Assembly (NCBI RefSeq): GCF_018399035.1
Contig: NZ_CP073760.1
Location: 5,084,501 to 5,148,500, forward strand
Reading direction: 5' to 3'
Length of the DNA: 64,000 nucleotides
Origin: Thiocapsa sp.
GTDB taxonomy: Bacteria; Pseudomonadota; Gammaproteobacteria; Chromatiales; Chromatiaceae
Below, piece after piece: positions 34,932-43,896 of the stretch (within the stretch, counting starts at the first letter, position 1; every line of letters begins with the position of its first letter). The notes under the pieces were generated by a model. It saw only the letters and a program-made list of their open reading frames with translations. It was not told the DNA's origin and did not search any database. The translations under genes and the position numbers were made by a program.

Positions 34932-36304
34932 TCACCCCAACAAAGATCCTCTTGGTGGACGACGACGCCGATCTTCGCAAGCTGCTTTCCATCCGTCTCA
35001 AGACAGCAGGGCATGAGGTAAGAGCGGTCACCTGCGGCGAGGAGGCGCTCGCCGTGCTCGCGCACTACAAGCCGCGGCTGGTCGTCAGCGATCTGCGTAT
35101 GGATGGCATGGATGGGCTTGAGCTGTTCGACTCCATCAGACGGGATTACCCGGGTCTGCCCGTGATCATTCTGACCGCTCACGGCAGCATTCCACATGCC
35201 GTGGATGCCACACAGCGCGGTGTCTTTGGGTTCATCACCAAGCCCTTTGACGGCAAGGAGCTCTTGGACCTCGTCGAGCGCGCGGCACGCCTTGGCGGCG
35301 CCGAAGAGGAACCCTCTTCACGGACCGAGGATTGGCGCGCAGACATCATCACGCGAAGCGCAGCCCTAGACGAAGTCCTGCGACAGGCTTACCTCGCGGC
35401 GGAGACCGACACGAACATCCTGATCCAAAGCGAGAGCGGGACAGGCAAGGAACTGCTGGCGCGAGCCGTCCATCGGGCCAGTCCGCGCTCCAGCCGCCCC
35501 TTCGTGGCGGTCAACTGTAGCGCCATCCCCGAGACGCTCTTGGAGTCGGAGCTCTTCGGTCACGCCAAGGGATCCTTTACGGGCGCCATTCAGAACCGCA
35601 AGGGACTGTTCGAGGAGGCCGACGGCGGTACCTTGTTTCTCGACGAGGTCGGCGACATGCCCCTCTCATTCCAAGCCAAGCTGCTGCGCGCCTTGCAGGA
35701 GGGCGAGGTTCGACCGGTCGGTGCGAACCGCTCGGTGAGCGTGGACGTTCGGGTCGTCTCGGCAACTCATCGCGACCTGGATCAGGCGATGGCAGACGGG
35801 CAGTTTCGCGCCGATCTCTATTATCGTCTCAACGTTGTTCGGTTGGAGTTGCCGCCCTTGCGGGAGCGGCCGGAAGACATCCCCTTGCTTGCGAACCGAT
35901 TCCTCGGCGAAGCCAACTCTCGCAATAGGAGACAAGTCGAGGGCTTCGCGCCCGAAGCGATGCAGTCGATGATGTCGGCCTCCTGGCCGGGAAACGTGCG
36001 CCAACTTCAGAATCTCGTCGAGCAGGCCGCTGCGCTTTGCACGACCAGTATCGTTCCGGCGACCTTGGTTCAGCGCGCCCTGCGAAATGATCTCAGCGCT
36101 CTGCCCTCCCTGGCCGATGCGCGTGAGCGATTCGATCGCGAGTACCTCATCAATCTTCTTCGGATCACTGAAGGCAACGTCAGCAGCGCGGCGCGCATTG
36201 CCGGTCGACATCGTACGGAGTTTTACAAGCTCCTGCGCCGCTATCGTCTCGATTCTGCCTTGTTTCGCCCATCTCTCTCAACCGACGAGCCTCGCGACGG
36301 CTGA
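34928..36304 (+). CDS. glrR: Sigma-54-dependent response regulator GlrR/QseF-like
   Basis: 458 residues. Receiver domain: LLVDDDADLRKLLS, phospho-acceptor Asp55 in VVSDLRMDGMDG, and FITKPFDG with the conserved Lys. AAA+ domain: Walker A GESGTGKE-type SESGTGKELLARAVH, sigma-54 contact loop as GSFTGA (usual GAFTGA), Walker B GGTLFLDEVGDMP. The C-terminal helix-turn-helix is VSSAARIAGRHRTEFYKLLR. It should activate sigma-54 promoters when phosphorylated by GlrK. In E. coli GlrR drives glmY and rpoE. The Ala-to-Ser change in the contact loop is uncommon but known to be tolerated in some activators. Confidence 0.87.
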   Translation: MITPTKILLVDDDADLRKLLSIRLKTAGHEVRAVTCGEEALAVLAHYKPRLVVSDLRMDGMDGLELFDSIRRDYPGLPVIILTAHGSIPHAVDATQRGVFGFITKPFDGKELLDLVERAARLGGAEEEPSSRTEDWRADIITRSAALDEVLRQAYLAAETDTNILIQSESGTGKELLARAVHRASPRSSRPFVAVNCSAIPETLLESELFGHAKGSFTGAIQNRKGLFEEADGGTLFLDEVGDMPLSFQAKLLRALQEGEVRPVGANRSVSVDVRVVSATHRDLDQAMADGQFRADLYYRLNVVRLELPPLRERPEDIPLLANRFLGEANSRNRRQVEGFAPEAMQSMMSASWPGNVRQLQNLVEQAAALCTTSIVPATLVQRALRNDLSALPSLADARERFDREYLINLLRITEGNVSSAARIAGRHRTEFYKLLRRYRLDSALFRPSLSTDEPRDG

Positions 36305-37171
36305 TCGGCATCCGCACAGGACGACCACAACTCGTACAATGCTCGCCGACTCATCTCCGTGGAATCGAACCCCTGAGATGATGATCCCGGCTTTTCCACC
36401 GGCTTTTCGTGGACGCGGCGCCTGTCTGAGGCTGCTTCTTGATCCGGATGCGAAAAGACAAAGCTGTGGCTCGCGATCGAAATCGCCTGCAGCACGAAAC
36501 CCAGCGTGTGTATACGGTTGGTGAAGGCGCTTGCCGCCTGCACACCTCTCGCCGATTTGCCTCCCTGCCTGCCTCTCCCGAACAAGACGCAATCCGCGTC
36601 TGACAACTCAGCGCCGCGACACTGTGGTCCGGCTCCGAACGTCCGGTGTCTCCAAACGACTACAATAAACCCTCATAGTTAACGGAGACTTGGGAATCTC
36701 ATGCGCTTTCCTGTAGTCGATGAGCGACGCGCGGCTCGGTCTTAAACCCGCGCCTAATAGTTAAGTTGTTGTAATAAATACAAAAAAATAAGTGGCTCGA
36801 ATTTCGCTTTAACAGGTGAAAAGCCTAAACAGCCGCTTGGCGGGAGCCACATCAGGGAGATAAACGTCGACCGTCGATATCGTCGTCAGATTTCCTAACC
36901 ACTTCGGCCAGCCGCGCACGCCGAGCGAAGCCTGGCGCATCCTTCTGATTCGAGCATCCGAAGACTCTCGAATCAGGCATCCGTCAATCACGACCTATGC
37001 GGCGGTCAACTCGCCGACCGCCCGTGTTACGCCGGCTCTTCGGCCAAGCGCTCGATGAGGTCGGCGCAACTCGATCGAGGGTTCCCGACTTCCGAAGTTC
37101 ACTTTCCTGCAGCTGAGCGCGCTCGTGGATGGCCCTTGTCGCCAGCAGTTTTCAACGATTTGGGGTTCGTC
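36305..37171. other. 867-bp stretch without a recognised gene
   Basis: No frame here shows family similarity that I trust. Notable points are an AT-rich patch at 36756-36800 (AATAAATACAAAAAAATAA), unlike its surroundings, and a short start-like site at 36701 (ATG after CGGAGACTTGGGAATCTC) whose frame ends after 13 codons. A minus-strand frame of 60 codons at 36809-36991 has no recognisable motif. The composition change suggests a decayed insertion, but I cannot name it. Confidence 0.4.
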
Positions 37172-38065
37172 ATGTCCATAGCCCGCTCACACTTCTGCGC
37201 CCGTGTCCGGTCGCGTCTTGAACAGCTGTTCATTGCCTTCGTAGGTATGCTTGCCTTCACCGGAAACGCTCTCGCGGGCAGTGCGACACTCGCCTGGAAT
37301 GGGGTCTCGGCCGCATCAGGTTATCTCGTCTACTACGGCACGGCTTCGCGCGAGTATACGCAGATCCTAGACGCACGAGCCAACACCAGGGTGACCGTGA
37401 GCGGGCTGACCGACGGGGTCAGATACTATTATGCGGTGCGGGCCTATAGGGGCGCGGACACCAGCGACTACTCTCAAGAGGTGAGCGGTACGGTCGGCAG
37501 CTCGGACGACATCACAGCTCCCGCGGCCCCCTCCAGCCTGGCCTCGCTGGGGGCGTCCGCCTCGCGGGTCAATCTGGTCTGGCGCGACAACAGCAACAAC
37601 GAGTCCGGGTTCCGCATCGAGCGGCGGATCGGAACGGGCGCTTGGTCGCAGATCGGTTCGGTCGGGGCAAACGTCATCACGTTTGCGAGTACCGGACTGA
37701 GATCTTCGACCACCTACAATTATCGCGTGCGCGCCCACAACGGGTCAGGCACGTCGGCCTACTCGAATACGGTGGCCGTCAGAACGGCCGCGCCCGCGGC
37801 GCCCTCGAATTTGGCGGCATCGGTGGCCTCCAGATCGCGGATCGACCTGCGCTGGCGCGACAACAGCAACAACGAGACCGGCTTCCGCATCGAGCGTCGC
37901 ATCGGTACGGGCGCCTGGTCGCAGATCGCCACGGTCGGGCCCAACGTCACCGGCTTCGCCAGTACCGGCCTGAGGTCGCGAACCACCTACGGCTATCGCG
38001 TGCGGGCCTACAACGGCATCGGGACATCCGCATACTCGAACGTGGTGTCGGCGACGACCCGTTAG
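37172..38065 (+). CDS. Secreted protein with three fibronectin type III domains
   Basis: 297 residues from ATG 37172. An N-terminal signal (RLEQLFIAFVGMLAFTGNALA) precedes three FN3 domains. The first (SATLAWNGVSAASGYLVYYG) differs from the other two. Domains 2 and 3 (about 125-215 and 212-297) are close copies with WRDNSNNE(S/T)GFRIERRI and GTGAWSQI in both. Each ends in SAYSN-V. FN3 domains mediate binding, often to polysaccharides, and nothing catalytic is visible. The protein ends directly after the third FN3 domain. No neighbour gives a functional clue. Confidence 0.75.
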   Translation: MSIARSHFCARVRSRLEQLFIAFVGMLAFTGNALAGSATLAWNGVSAASGYLVYYGTASREYTQILDARANTRVTVSGLTDGVRYYYAVRAYRGADTSDYSQEVSGTVGSSDDITAPAAPSSLASLGASASRVNLVWRDNSNNESGFRIERRIGTGAWSQIGSVGANVITFASTGLRSSTTYNYRVRAHNGSGTSAYSNTVAVRTAAPAAPSNLAASVASRSRIDLRWRDNSNNETGFRIERRIGTGAWSQIATVGPNVTGFASTGLRSRTTYGYRVRAYNGIGTSAYSNVVSATTR

Positions 38066-38226
38066 CCGAGGTCATCGATCTCCGACGGCGACGATTGCGC
38101 AGGCCGTGGGGTCTTGAATAGACAGGATACCCCCGGATGGCGCCAACGCCGTGGATGCCGGGGTTCGCTCTGCTTAGCCCAGGCAAAGCTCCTGAACCTC
38201 TCGCCCGCGCGTGAAGGCGGCGGCGA

Positions 38227-39270
38227 TCAAATAATCACCGTCTCCTCCTCGTCCTCCGGATCGAGTGCGTCCCGGTACTGCTCGAGCAAGGCTGCGGCGG
38301 CCTCCGGCTTGCCGAAGCAGGCGAGGTGATAGAGTGCCTCGCCTTCGGTGATGAGAGGCAGGTTGGTGCGGCCGATGACGATACCGCTCACGGGGGAGAG
38401 TACCGGGTCCTCGACCGGTCGGAAGGGGTCGGTGATGATGCCCAGGGTGTCGCCCTTGTTGACATGGGCGCCGAGCGGGGTGAGCGAGAGCAGGATGCCG
38501 CTTTGCTGCGCACGAACCCAGACGCTGGAGCGGGCAACGAGCGGCTCGTGACCGATCGCTCGGCGGGCCTGGGCGGCGCGCATCATCCCGATATGCCGCA
38601 TGACCCCGAGGATCCCGCGCAGACCGGCACGGACCGCGAACTCGTCGAAACGCAGCGCCTCGCCGCCTTCGTAGAGCAGAATCGGGATGTCGCGCGCCGC
38701 GGCCTCCGCGCGCAGCGAGCCCGGGCGGACCTCGGCGTCCAGGATGACCGGTGTCTCGAACGCCTTCGCCAACGCCGGCATGTCCTCGCTCGCGCTGAGA
38801 GTGACCCGGATTTGCGGAAGGTTCTCGCGATGGATCGCTCCGGTATGCAGATCGATCCCGTGGGTCGAGCCCTCGATCACCTCGCTGATCAGGGTCGCGG
38901 CCAGGCGTGCCGCGAGCGAGCCCTTTTCCGAGCCCGGAAAGCTGCGGTTCAGGTCACGTCGATCGGGCAGGTAACGTGACTGGCGGACATAGCCGTAGAC
39001 GTTGACGACGGGCACGGCGAGCAGGGTGCCGCGCAGCCGGCTCAATGACTTGTGCATGAGCAACCGCCGAATGATCTCGACCCCGTTGATCTCGTCCCCA
39101 TGAACGGACGCGGTGACGAACAGGCGGGGGCCGGGCTTTCGGCCTCGCACCACATGCACCGGCATGAAGACCGGCGTGGTGGTGTAGAGGTTGGGTAGCG
39201 GGATGTCGACCCGGGCGCGCTCGCCGGGTTGGATCTCGCGACCGGCGATGGTAACGGATTCGGCGGTCAT
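38227..39270 (-). CDS. Succinylglutamate desuccinylase/aspartoacylase-like zinc hydrolase
   Basis: 347 residues. The M14-like core has zinc ligands in VTASVHGDEINGVEIIRRLL (about 50-69) and HGIDLHTGAIHRENLPQIRV (about 136-155), plus RRDLNRSFPG (about 102-111), which binds substrate carboxylate. The C-terminal domain is a beta-barrel with LLSLTPLGAHVNKGDTLGII. The tail is acidic (DALDPEDEEETVII). Relatives remove acyl or amino-acyl groups from amino acids. Members of this group are often coded with a RimK-type ligase, and a rimK gene lies 203 bp upstream on the same strand. A role in trimming or recycling glutamate tags is therefore plausible but unproven. Confidence 0.8.
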   Translation of the reverse strand: MTAESVTIAGREIQPGERARVDIPLPNLYTTTPVFMPVHVVRGRKPGPRLFVTASVHGDEINGVEIIRRLLMHKSLSRLRGTLLAVPVVNVYGYVRQSRYLPDRRDLNRSFPGSEKGSLAARLAATLISEVIEGSTHGIDLHTGAIHRENLPQIRVTLSASEDMPALAKAFETPVILDAEVRPGSLRAEAAARDIPILLYEGGEALRFDEFAVRAGLRGILGVMRHIGMMRAAQARRAIGHEPLVARSSVWVRAQQSGILLSLTPLGAHVNKGDTLGIITDPFRPVEDPVLSPVSGIVIGRTNLPLITEGEALYHLACFGKPEAAAALLEQYRDALDPEDEEETVII

Positions 39271-39413
39271 CGGCTGGCGTCCTTGGAGACAGACGCCGTG
39301 ATCTTGTCATGAAATCGCCATCTTGGGGGATTTGGCTTTCGGCCGCCAGCTCTCAGCTTCCAGGCTGACGGGAGCCGTTGAGCCGCTCAGGCGATCCAGG
39401 ATAATGCTGGCTA

Positions 39414-39462
39414 CTAACCACTAACCACTAACCACTAACCACTAACCACTAACCACTAACCA
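39414..39462 (+). repeat. Tandem 7-bp repeat (CTAACCA, seven perfect copies)
   Basis: Seven uninterrupted CTAACCA units between the hydrolase gene and rimK. The period of seven matches the minisatellite after recD, though the unit differs. It ends 11 bp before the rimK stop codon on the opposite strand. Confidence 0.95.
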
Positions 39463-39473
39463 CTCTCCCCCGG

Positions 39474-40379
39474 TCACCCCTGCCCCCGCGTGCGGGTCTT
39501 GCCGAGCGCGGCGTTCTTCTCGACGAGCTCGATCATCTGGGTGGCGATGTCCTTGCCGGTGGCCCGCTCGATCCCTTCGAGCCCGGGGGATGAATTGACC
39601 TCCATCACCACCGGGCCATGATTGGAGCGCAGGATGTCCACGCCGGCGAGGTTCAAGCCCATGATCTTGGCCGCACGGGTCGCGGTCGAGCGTTCTTCGG
39701 GCGTGATGCGGATCAGGGAGGCGCTCCCGCCGCGGTGCAGGTTGGACCGGAACTCCCCCGGCTTGGCCTGGCGCTTCATGCTCGCGACCACCTTGTCGCC
39801 GACCACGAAGCAGCGGATGTCCGCACCGTTGGCCTCCTTGATGTATTCCTGGACCAGGATGTTGACCTTGAGTCCCATGAATGCCTCGACCACGCTCTCG
39901 GCGGCTTGCGGGGTCTCGGCCAGCACCACGCCGATGCCTTGCGTGCCCTCCAGGAGCTTGATCACCAGAGGTGCGCCGCCGACCATCTTGATGAGGTCCT
40001 CGACATCGTCCGGGGCATGCGCGAAGCCGGTAATGGGAAGACCGATGCCTTTGCGCGAGAGCAGCTGCAGGGAGCGCAGCTTGTCGCGCGCGCGGGTGAT
40101 GGCGACCGACTCGTTCAGCGGGTAAACACCCAGCATCTCGAACTGACGCAGCACCGCGGTGCCGTAGAAGGTCACGGATGCGCCGATGCGCGGAATGACC
40201 GCATCGAAATCGGTCAGCTCATCGCCGCGATAGTGGATCGAGGGCGCGTGCGAGGTGATGTTCATGTAGCAGCGCAGGACGTCGACGACCTTGGTCTCGT
40301 GTCCCCGGGCGCGCGCGGCTTCCACGATGCGGCGGGTCGAGTAGAGGGTCGGATTGCGCGAGAGGATGGCGATCTTCAT
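39474..40379 (-). CDS. rimK: RimK-family ATP-grasp ligase
   Basis: 301 residues, the usual RimK length. N-terminal domain MKIAILSRNPTLYSTRRIVE. The ATP-grasp core includes PLVIKLLEGTQGIGVVLAET, VQEYIKEANGADIRCFVVGD and the metal site GPVVMEVNSSPGLEGIE. E. coli RimK adds glutamates to the C-terminus of ribosomal protein S6 and makes poly-alpha-glutamate. Relatives in other bacteria work with a hydrolase partner. Its start overlaps the lspA stop (ATGA), so it is the last gene of murJ/ribF-ileS-lspA-rimK on this strand, where fkpB-ispH is found in enterobacteria. Confidence 0.9.
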   Translation of the reverse strand: MKIAILSRNPTLYSTRRIVEAARARGHETKVVDVLRCYMNITSHAPSIHYRGDELTDFDAVIPRIGASVTFYGTAVLRQFEMLGVYPLNESVAITRARDKLRSLQLLSRKGIGLPITGFAHAPDDVEDLIKMVGGAPLVIKLLEGTQGIGVVLAETPQAAESVVEAFMGLKVNILVQEYIKEANGADIRCFVVGDKVVASMKRQAKPGEFRSNLHRGGSASLIRITPEERSTATRAAKIMGLNLAGVDILRSNHGPVVMEVNSSPGLEGIERATGKDIATQMIELVEKNAALGKTRTRGQG

Positions 40380-40936
40380 GTGCGCTCGGGTGTCACCAGG
40401 GTCGTGATCAACATGATCACCACGCCCACGCTGATGGCGCTGTCCGCGATGTTGAACGACGGCCAGGGATTGAAGAGGGCAAGCGGGATGACGGGAAGAT
40501 ACACCTGAATGAAGTCGACGACGTGACCGAGCAGCACCCGGTCGATCAGGTTGCCGACGGCGCCGCCGATCAGGAGCGCCAGGCCGAGAGCCAGCCAGCC
40601 CTCGCCCGACTTCAGGCGCAGCAGCCAGACCGAGAGGGCGCCGGTGATGCCCACCGCCACGAGCGCGAACAGCCAGCGCTGCCAGCCCCCGGCGTCGGCC
40701 AGCAAGCTGAAGGCGGCGCCGGTGTTGAACATCAGGGTTAGGTTGACGTTCGGGATCAGCTCGATGACCTCGAACGGCTCGAGCAGGCCCAGCACCAACC
40801 ACTTGGTCGCCTGGTCCAGGAACAGGACGGCGAGCGAGAGCCAGAGCCAGTGCTTCATGACGGCGCCTTGGGTGCTCGGAATCGTCGCCGAGTCGCTCGA
40901 TGCGGCGTCCGTCGCCGAGGCATGAGCCTTAGGCAT
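40376..40936 (-). CDS. lspA: Lipoprotein signal peptidase (signal peptidase II)
   Basis: 186 residues from ATG 40936, which overlaps the ileS stop and has GAGGT ten bases upstream. A start at 40858 (MKHWLWLSLAV) would give the standard 160 residues. Four membrane helices. Catalytic aspartates lie in GNLIDRVLLGHVVDFIQVYL and FNIADSAISVG. It cleaves diacylglyceryl-modified prolipoproteins before the lipobox Cys in the inner membrane. Lgt, which acts before it, is encoded at 48291. The extra N-terminal 26 residues, if translated, are hydrophilic and cytoplasmic. Confidence 0.92.
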   Translation of the reverse strand: MPKAHASATDAASSDSATIPSTQGAVMKHWLWLSLAVLFLDQATKWLVLGLLEPFEVIELIPNVNLTLMFNTGAAFSLLADAGGWQRWLFALVAVGITGALSVWLLRLKSGEGWLALGLALLIGGAVGNLIDRVLLGHVVDFIQVYLPVIPLALFNPWPSFNIADSAISVGVVIMLITTLVTPERT

Positions 40937-43760
40937 AGCGGCGGACCTCGCCGCTGCCCGCGACATTCTCCACGCAGCGACCGCACAGCTCCGGGTGTTC
41001 GGCGTGTGTGCCGACGTCGAGGCGATGATGCCAGCAGCGCACGCACTTGGTCCGCTTGGAGGGTCGCACCCGCACGGCGAGTCCCTTCAGCTCGGTCTCG
41101 ACCGCATCCGTCGGCTGCTCGCTTGACGGGTGCAGACGGACCTCGGAGGTGATGAGCGCAAAACGCAGCTCCTCGCCCAGGCGAGCGAGGACGGCGCCGA
41201 GGGGCTCGGCACAATAGAGATCCAGCTCGGCATCCAGCGACGAGCCGATCAGTCCGGCCTTGCGTGCGGTCTCCAACGCGGGTCCGACGGCGAGCCGGGT
41301 CGCGATGACCTGATCCCAGAAGGCGCGGTCCATGGGATCGCCGTCGGCGAGCGGGAAGAGCCCCGCGTACCAGGTCTCGACGAAGACGGTCTCGGCGCGC
41401 TCGCCCGGCAGGTGTTGCCAGATCTCCTCGGCGGTGAAGCTGAGGATGGGCGCGAGCCAACGGCTCATCGCCTCGACGATGTGGTACATCGCGCTCTGGC
41501 AGGAGCGTCGCGGCAGGCTGTCCGCCTGCGTGGTGTACTGACGGTCCTTGATGATGTCGAGATAGAAGGCGCCCATGTCGACGACGCAGAATTGTTGGAC
41601 CTTCTGGTAGATCAGATGGAACTGGTAGTCGCGATAGGCCTCGATGACCTCGTCCTGAAGCCGGAAGGCGCGATCCACCGCCCAGCGGTCGAGCTCGAGC
41701 ATGGCCTCGGGCGCGACGACATCGGTCGCCGGATCGAAGCCGTTGAGGTTGGCGAGCAGGAAACGCGCGGTGTTGCGGATACGTCGATAGGCATCCGCGG
41801 TGCGTTTGAGGATTTCGTCGCTGACGCCCATCTCGGCGCGGTAGTCGGTGGCCGCGACCCAGAGCCGGATGATGTCCGCCCCCAGGGTCTTCATGACATC
41901 CTGCGGCTTGACCACGTTGCCCTTGGACTTGGACATCTTCTCGCCCTTGGCGTCGACCGTGAAACCGTGGGTGAGGACCTGACGGTAGGGCGCGCGCTCA
42001 TGCATGGCCACCGAGGTCATGAGCGAGCTTTGGAACCATCCGCGGTGCTGATCCGAGCCCTCCAGATAGAGGTCGGCGGGCGCACGCAGCCCGTCGCGAT
42101 GCTCGAGCACGCAGGCATGGGTGACGCCCGAGTCAAACCAGACATCCAGGGTGTCTTGGACCTTGTCGTATTCGGCACCTTCGGTCTCGCCCAGGAGATC
42201 GGCCGGCGCGAGCGCGAACCATGCCTCGATGCCCTGCTGCTCGACCTGACCGGCGACCTCTTCGATCAGCTCGGCGGTGCGCGGATGCAGCTCGCCCGTG
42301 ACCTTATGGACCAAGAGCGTGATCGGCACGCCCCAGGTGCGCTGGCGCGAGATGCACCAGTCGGGCCGGCCCTGGACCATGCCTTCGATTCGGCTCTGAC
42401 CCCAATCGGGCATCCAGCTCACATGGCCGATCTCGCGCAGGGCGGCCTTGCGCAGCCCCTGCTTCTCCATCCCGATGAACCATTGAGGCGTGGCGCGGAA
42501 GATGATCGGCGTCTTGTGCCGCCAGCAATGCGGATAACTGTGGGTGAAGCGGGTCGCCAGCAGCAGCGCGCCATGGGCCTTCAGGGTCTCGACGACCTGC
42601 TCGTTGGCCTTGAAGACGTTCTCGCCCGCGAAGAGCGGCGTGTCGGGCAGGAAACGCCCGTCCCCGCCGACCGGGTTGTGGACCGGCAGGTGATAGCGCT
42701 GGCCGACGATATAGTCCTCCAGACCATGCCCCGGCGCGGTGTGGACGGCTCCGGTGCCCGCGTCGAGCGTCACATGCTCTCCGACGATCACCGGCACCTC
42801 GCGGTCGTAGAAGGGGTGCTTGAGCTTGAGGCCCTCGAAGTCGATCCCGCGACCGTAGCCGAGCACCCGATACTGCTCGATGCCCCAGCGGGCCATGGTG
42901 TCCTTGAGCAGACCCTCGGCGACGATCAGACGCTCGTGGCCCTGCGCGGACTCGACCGCGACGACCACGTATTCGAGCTCGGCATTGAGTGCGACCGCCT
43001 GGTTGGCCGGAAGGGTCCAGGGTGTCGTGGTCCAGATGACGATCGAGGCCGGACCTTCGCCACAGCCGTTGGGCGTGCCGTGACAGCGCGCCGCGAGCGA
43101 CTCGGGCTCGACGACCGGGAAGCGCACGTCGATCGCGATCGATTGTTTGTCGGCATACTCGACCTCGGCCTCGGCGAGCGCGGAGCCGCAGTCGATGCAC
43201 CAGTGCACCGGTTTGAACCCCTTCTGGACATGGCCGTTGGCGATGATGCGCCCGAGCGAGCGGATGATCCGGGCCTCGAAGGCGAAGTCCATCGTGAGAT
43301 AAGGATTCTCCCAGTCGCCGAGGACGCCGAGACGCTTGAAGTCGGCACGTTGGCCGTCGACCTGCTTGGCGGCATAGTCGCGACAGGCGACGCGAAATTC
43401 AGCGGCGCTGATCTTGTGCCCCGGTTTGCCCTTCTTCTTCTCGACCTGCAGCTCGATCGGCAGGCCGTGACAATCCCAGCCCGGCACGTAGGGCGCATCG
43501 AATCCGTCGAGCGTGCGTGCCTTGACGATGATGTCCTTGAGCACCTTGTTGACCGCATGGCCGATATGGATCTCGCCGTTCGCATAGGGCGGGCCGTCGT
43601 GGAGGATGAAGGTCGGAGCGCCCGCGCGGGCTTGGCGGATCAGTGCGTAGAGCGCCATCGACTCCCAGCGCGCGAGCATTGCGGGCTCGCGCTGGGCGAG
43701 GTTCGCCTTCATCGGAAAGCCCGTGTTCGGGAGGTTCAAGGTGTCTTTATAGTCGGTCAC
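40929..43760 (-). CDS. ileS: Isoleucyl-tRNA synthetase
   Basis: 943 residues from a GTG start at 43760 (VTDYKDTLNLPNTGFPMKAN), in line with E. coli IleS (938). Class I motifs are HDGPPYANGEIHIGHAVNKV (HIGH) and GEKMSKSKGNVV (KMSKS). The editing domain contains WTTTPWTLPANQAVALNAEL. The C-terminal zinc site is CVRCWHHRLDVGTHAEHPEL followed by CGRC. It charges tRNA-Ile in the cytosol. It lies between ribF (136 bp upstream) and lspA (overlapping), the classic gammaproteobacterial order. Confidence 0.96.
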   Translation of the reverse strand: MTDYKDTLNLPNTGFPMKANLAQREPAMLARWESMALYALIRQARAGAPTFILHDGPPYANGEIHIGHAVNKVLKDIIVKARTLDGFDAPYVPGWDCHGLPIELQVEKKKGKPGHKISAAEFRVACRDYAAKQVDGQRADFKRLGVLGDWENPYLTMDFAFEARIIRSLGRIIANGHVQKGFKPVHWCIDCGSALAEAEVEYADKQSIAIDVRFPVVEPESLAARCHGTPNGCGEGPASIVIWTTTPWTLPANQAVALNAELEYVVVAVESAQGHERLIVAEGLLKDTMARWGIEQYRVLGYGRGIDFEGLKLKHPFYDREVPVIVGEHVTLDAGTGAVHTAPGHGLEDYIVGQRYHLPVHNPVGGDGRFLPDTPLFAGENVFKANEQVVETLKAHGALLLATRFTHSYPHCWRHKTPIIFRATPQWFIGMEKQGLRKAALREIGHVSWMPDWGQSRIEGMVQGRPDWCISRQRTWGVPITLLVHKVTGELHPRTAELIEEVAGQVEQQGIEAWFALAPADLLGETEGAEYDKVQDTLDVWFDSGVTHACVLEHRDGLRAPADLYLEGSDQHRGWFQSSLMTSVAMHERAPYRQVLTHGFTVDAKGEKMSKSKGNVVKPQDVMKTLGADIIRLWVAATDYRAEMGVSDEILKRTADAYRRIRNTARFLLANLNGFDPATDVVAPEAMLELDRWAVDRAFRLQDEVIEAYRDYQFHLIYQKVQQFCVVDMGAFYLDIIKDRQYTTQADSLPRRSCQSAMYHIVEAMSRWLAPILSFTAEEIWQHLPGERAETVFVETWYAGLFPLADGDPMDRAFWDQVIATRLAVGPALETARKAGLIGSSLDAELDLYCAEPLGAVLARLGEELRFALITSEVRLHPSSEQPTDAVETELKGLAVRVRPSKRTKCVRCWHHRLDVGTHAEHPELCGRCVENVAGSGEVRRYA

Positions 43761-43896
43761 GTGGCTTGCTCTCGGTGCGTCGGAAGGGGTCGCGTAGGAT
43801 CCTCGAACGGGCTCCGGGGCGAACAGGGTACGATTGTGGCTTGCTCGGCCGCGCGAGGCAAAGGGGATCGCGTCCGGGTCCGAACCCCGAGCCGAC

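Noticed and set aside
36809..36991. 60-codon minus-strand frame as a transposase remnant
   Set aside because: No motif supports it and no ribosome-binding site is visible; left as unexplained sequence.
38114..38980. Plus-strand frames across the aspartoacylase-like gene
   Set aside because: Shadow frames of the minus-strand hydrolase, whose zinc-site motifs are convincing.
39414..39462. CRISPR-like array
   Set aside because: Units are only seven bases with no spacers and no cas genes nearby, so it is a simple tandem repeat.
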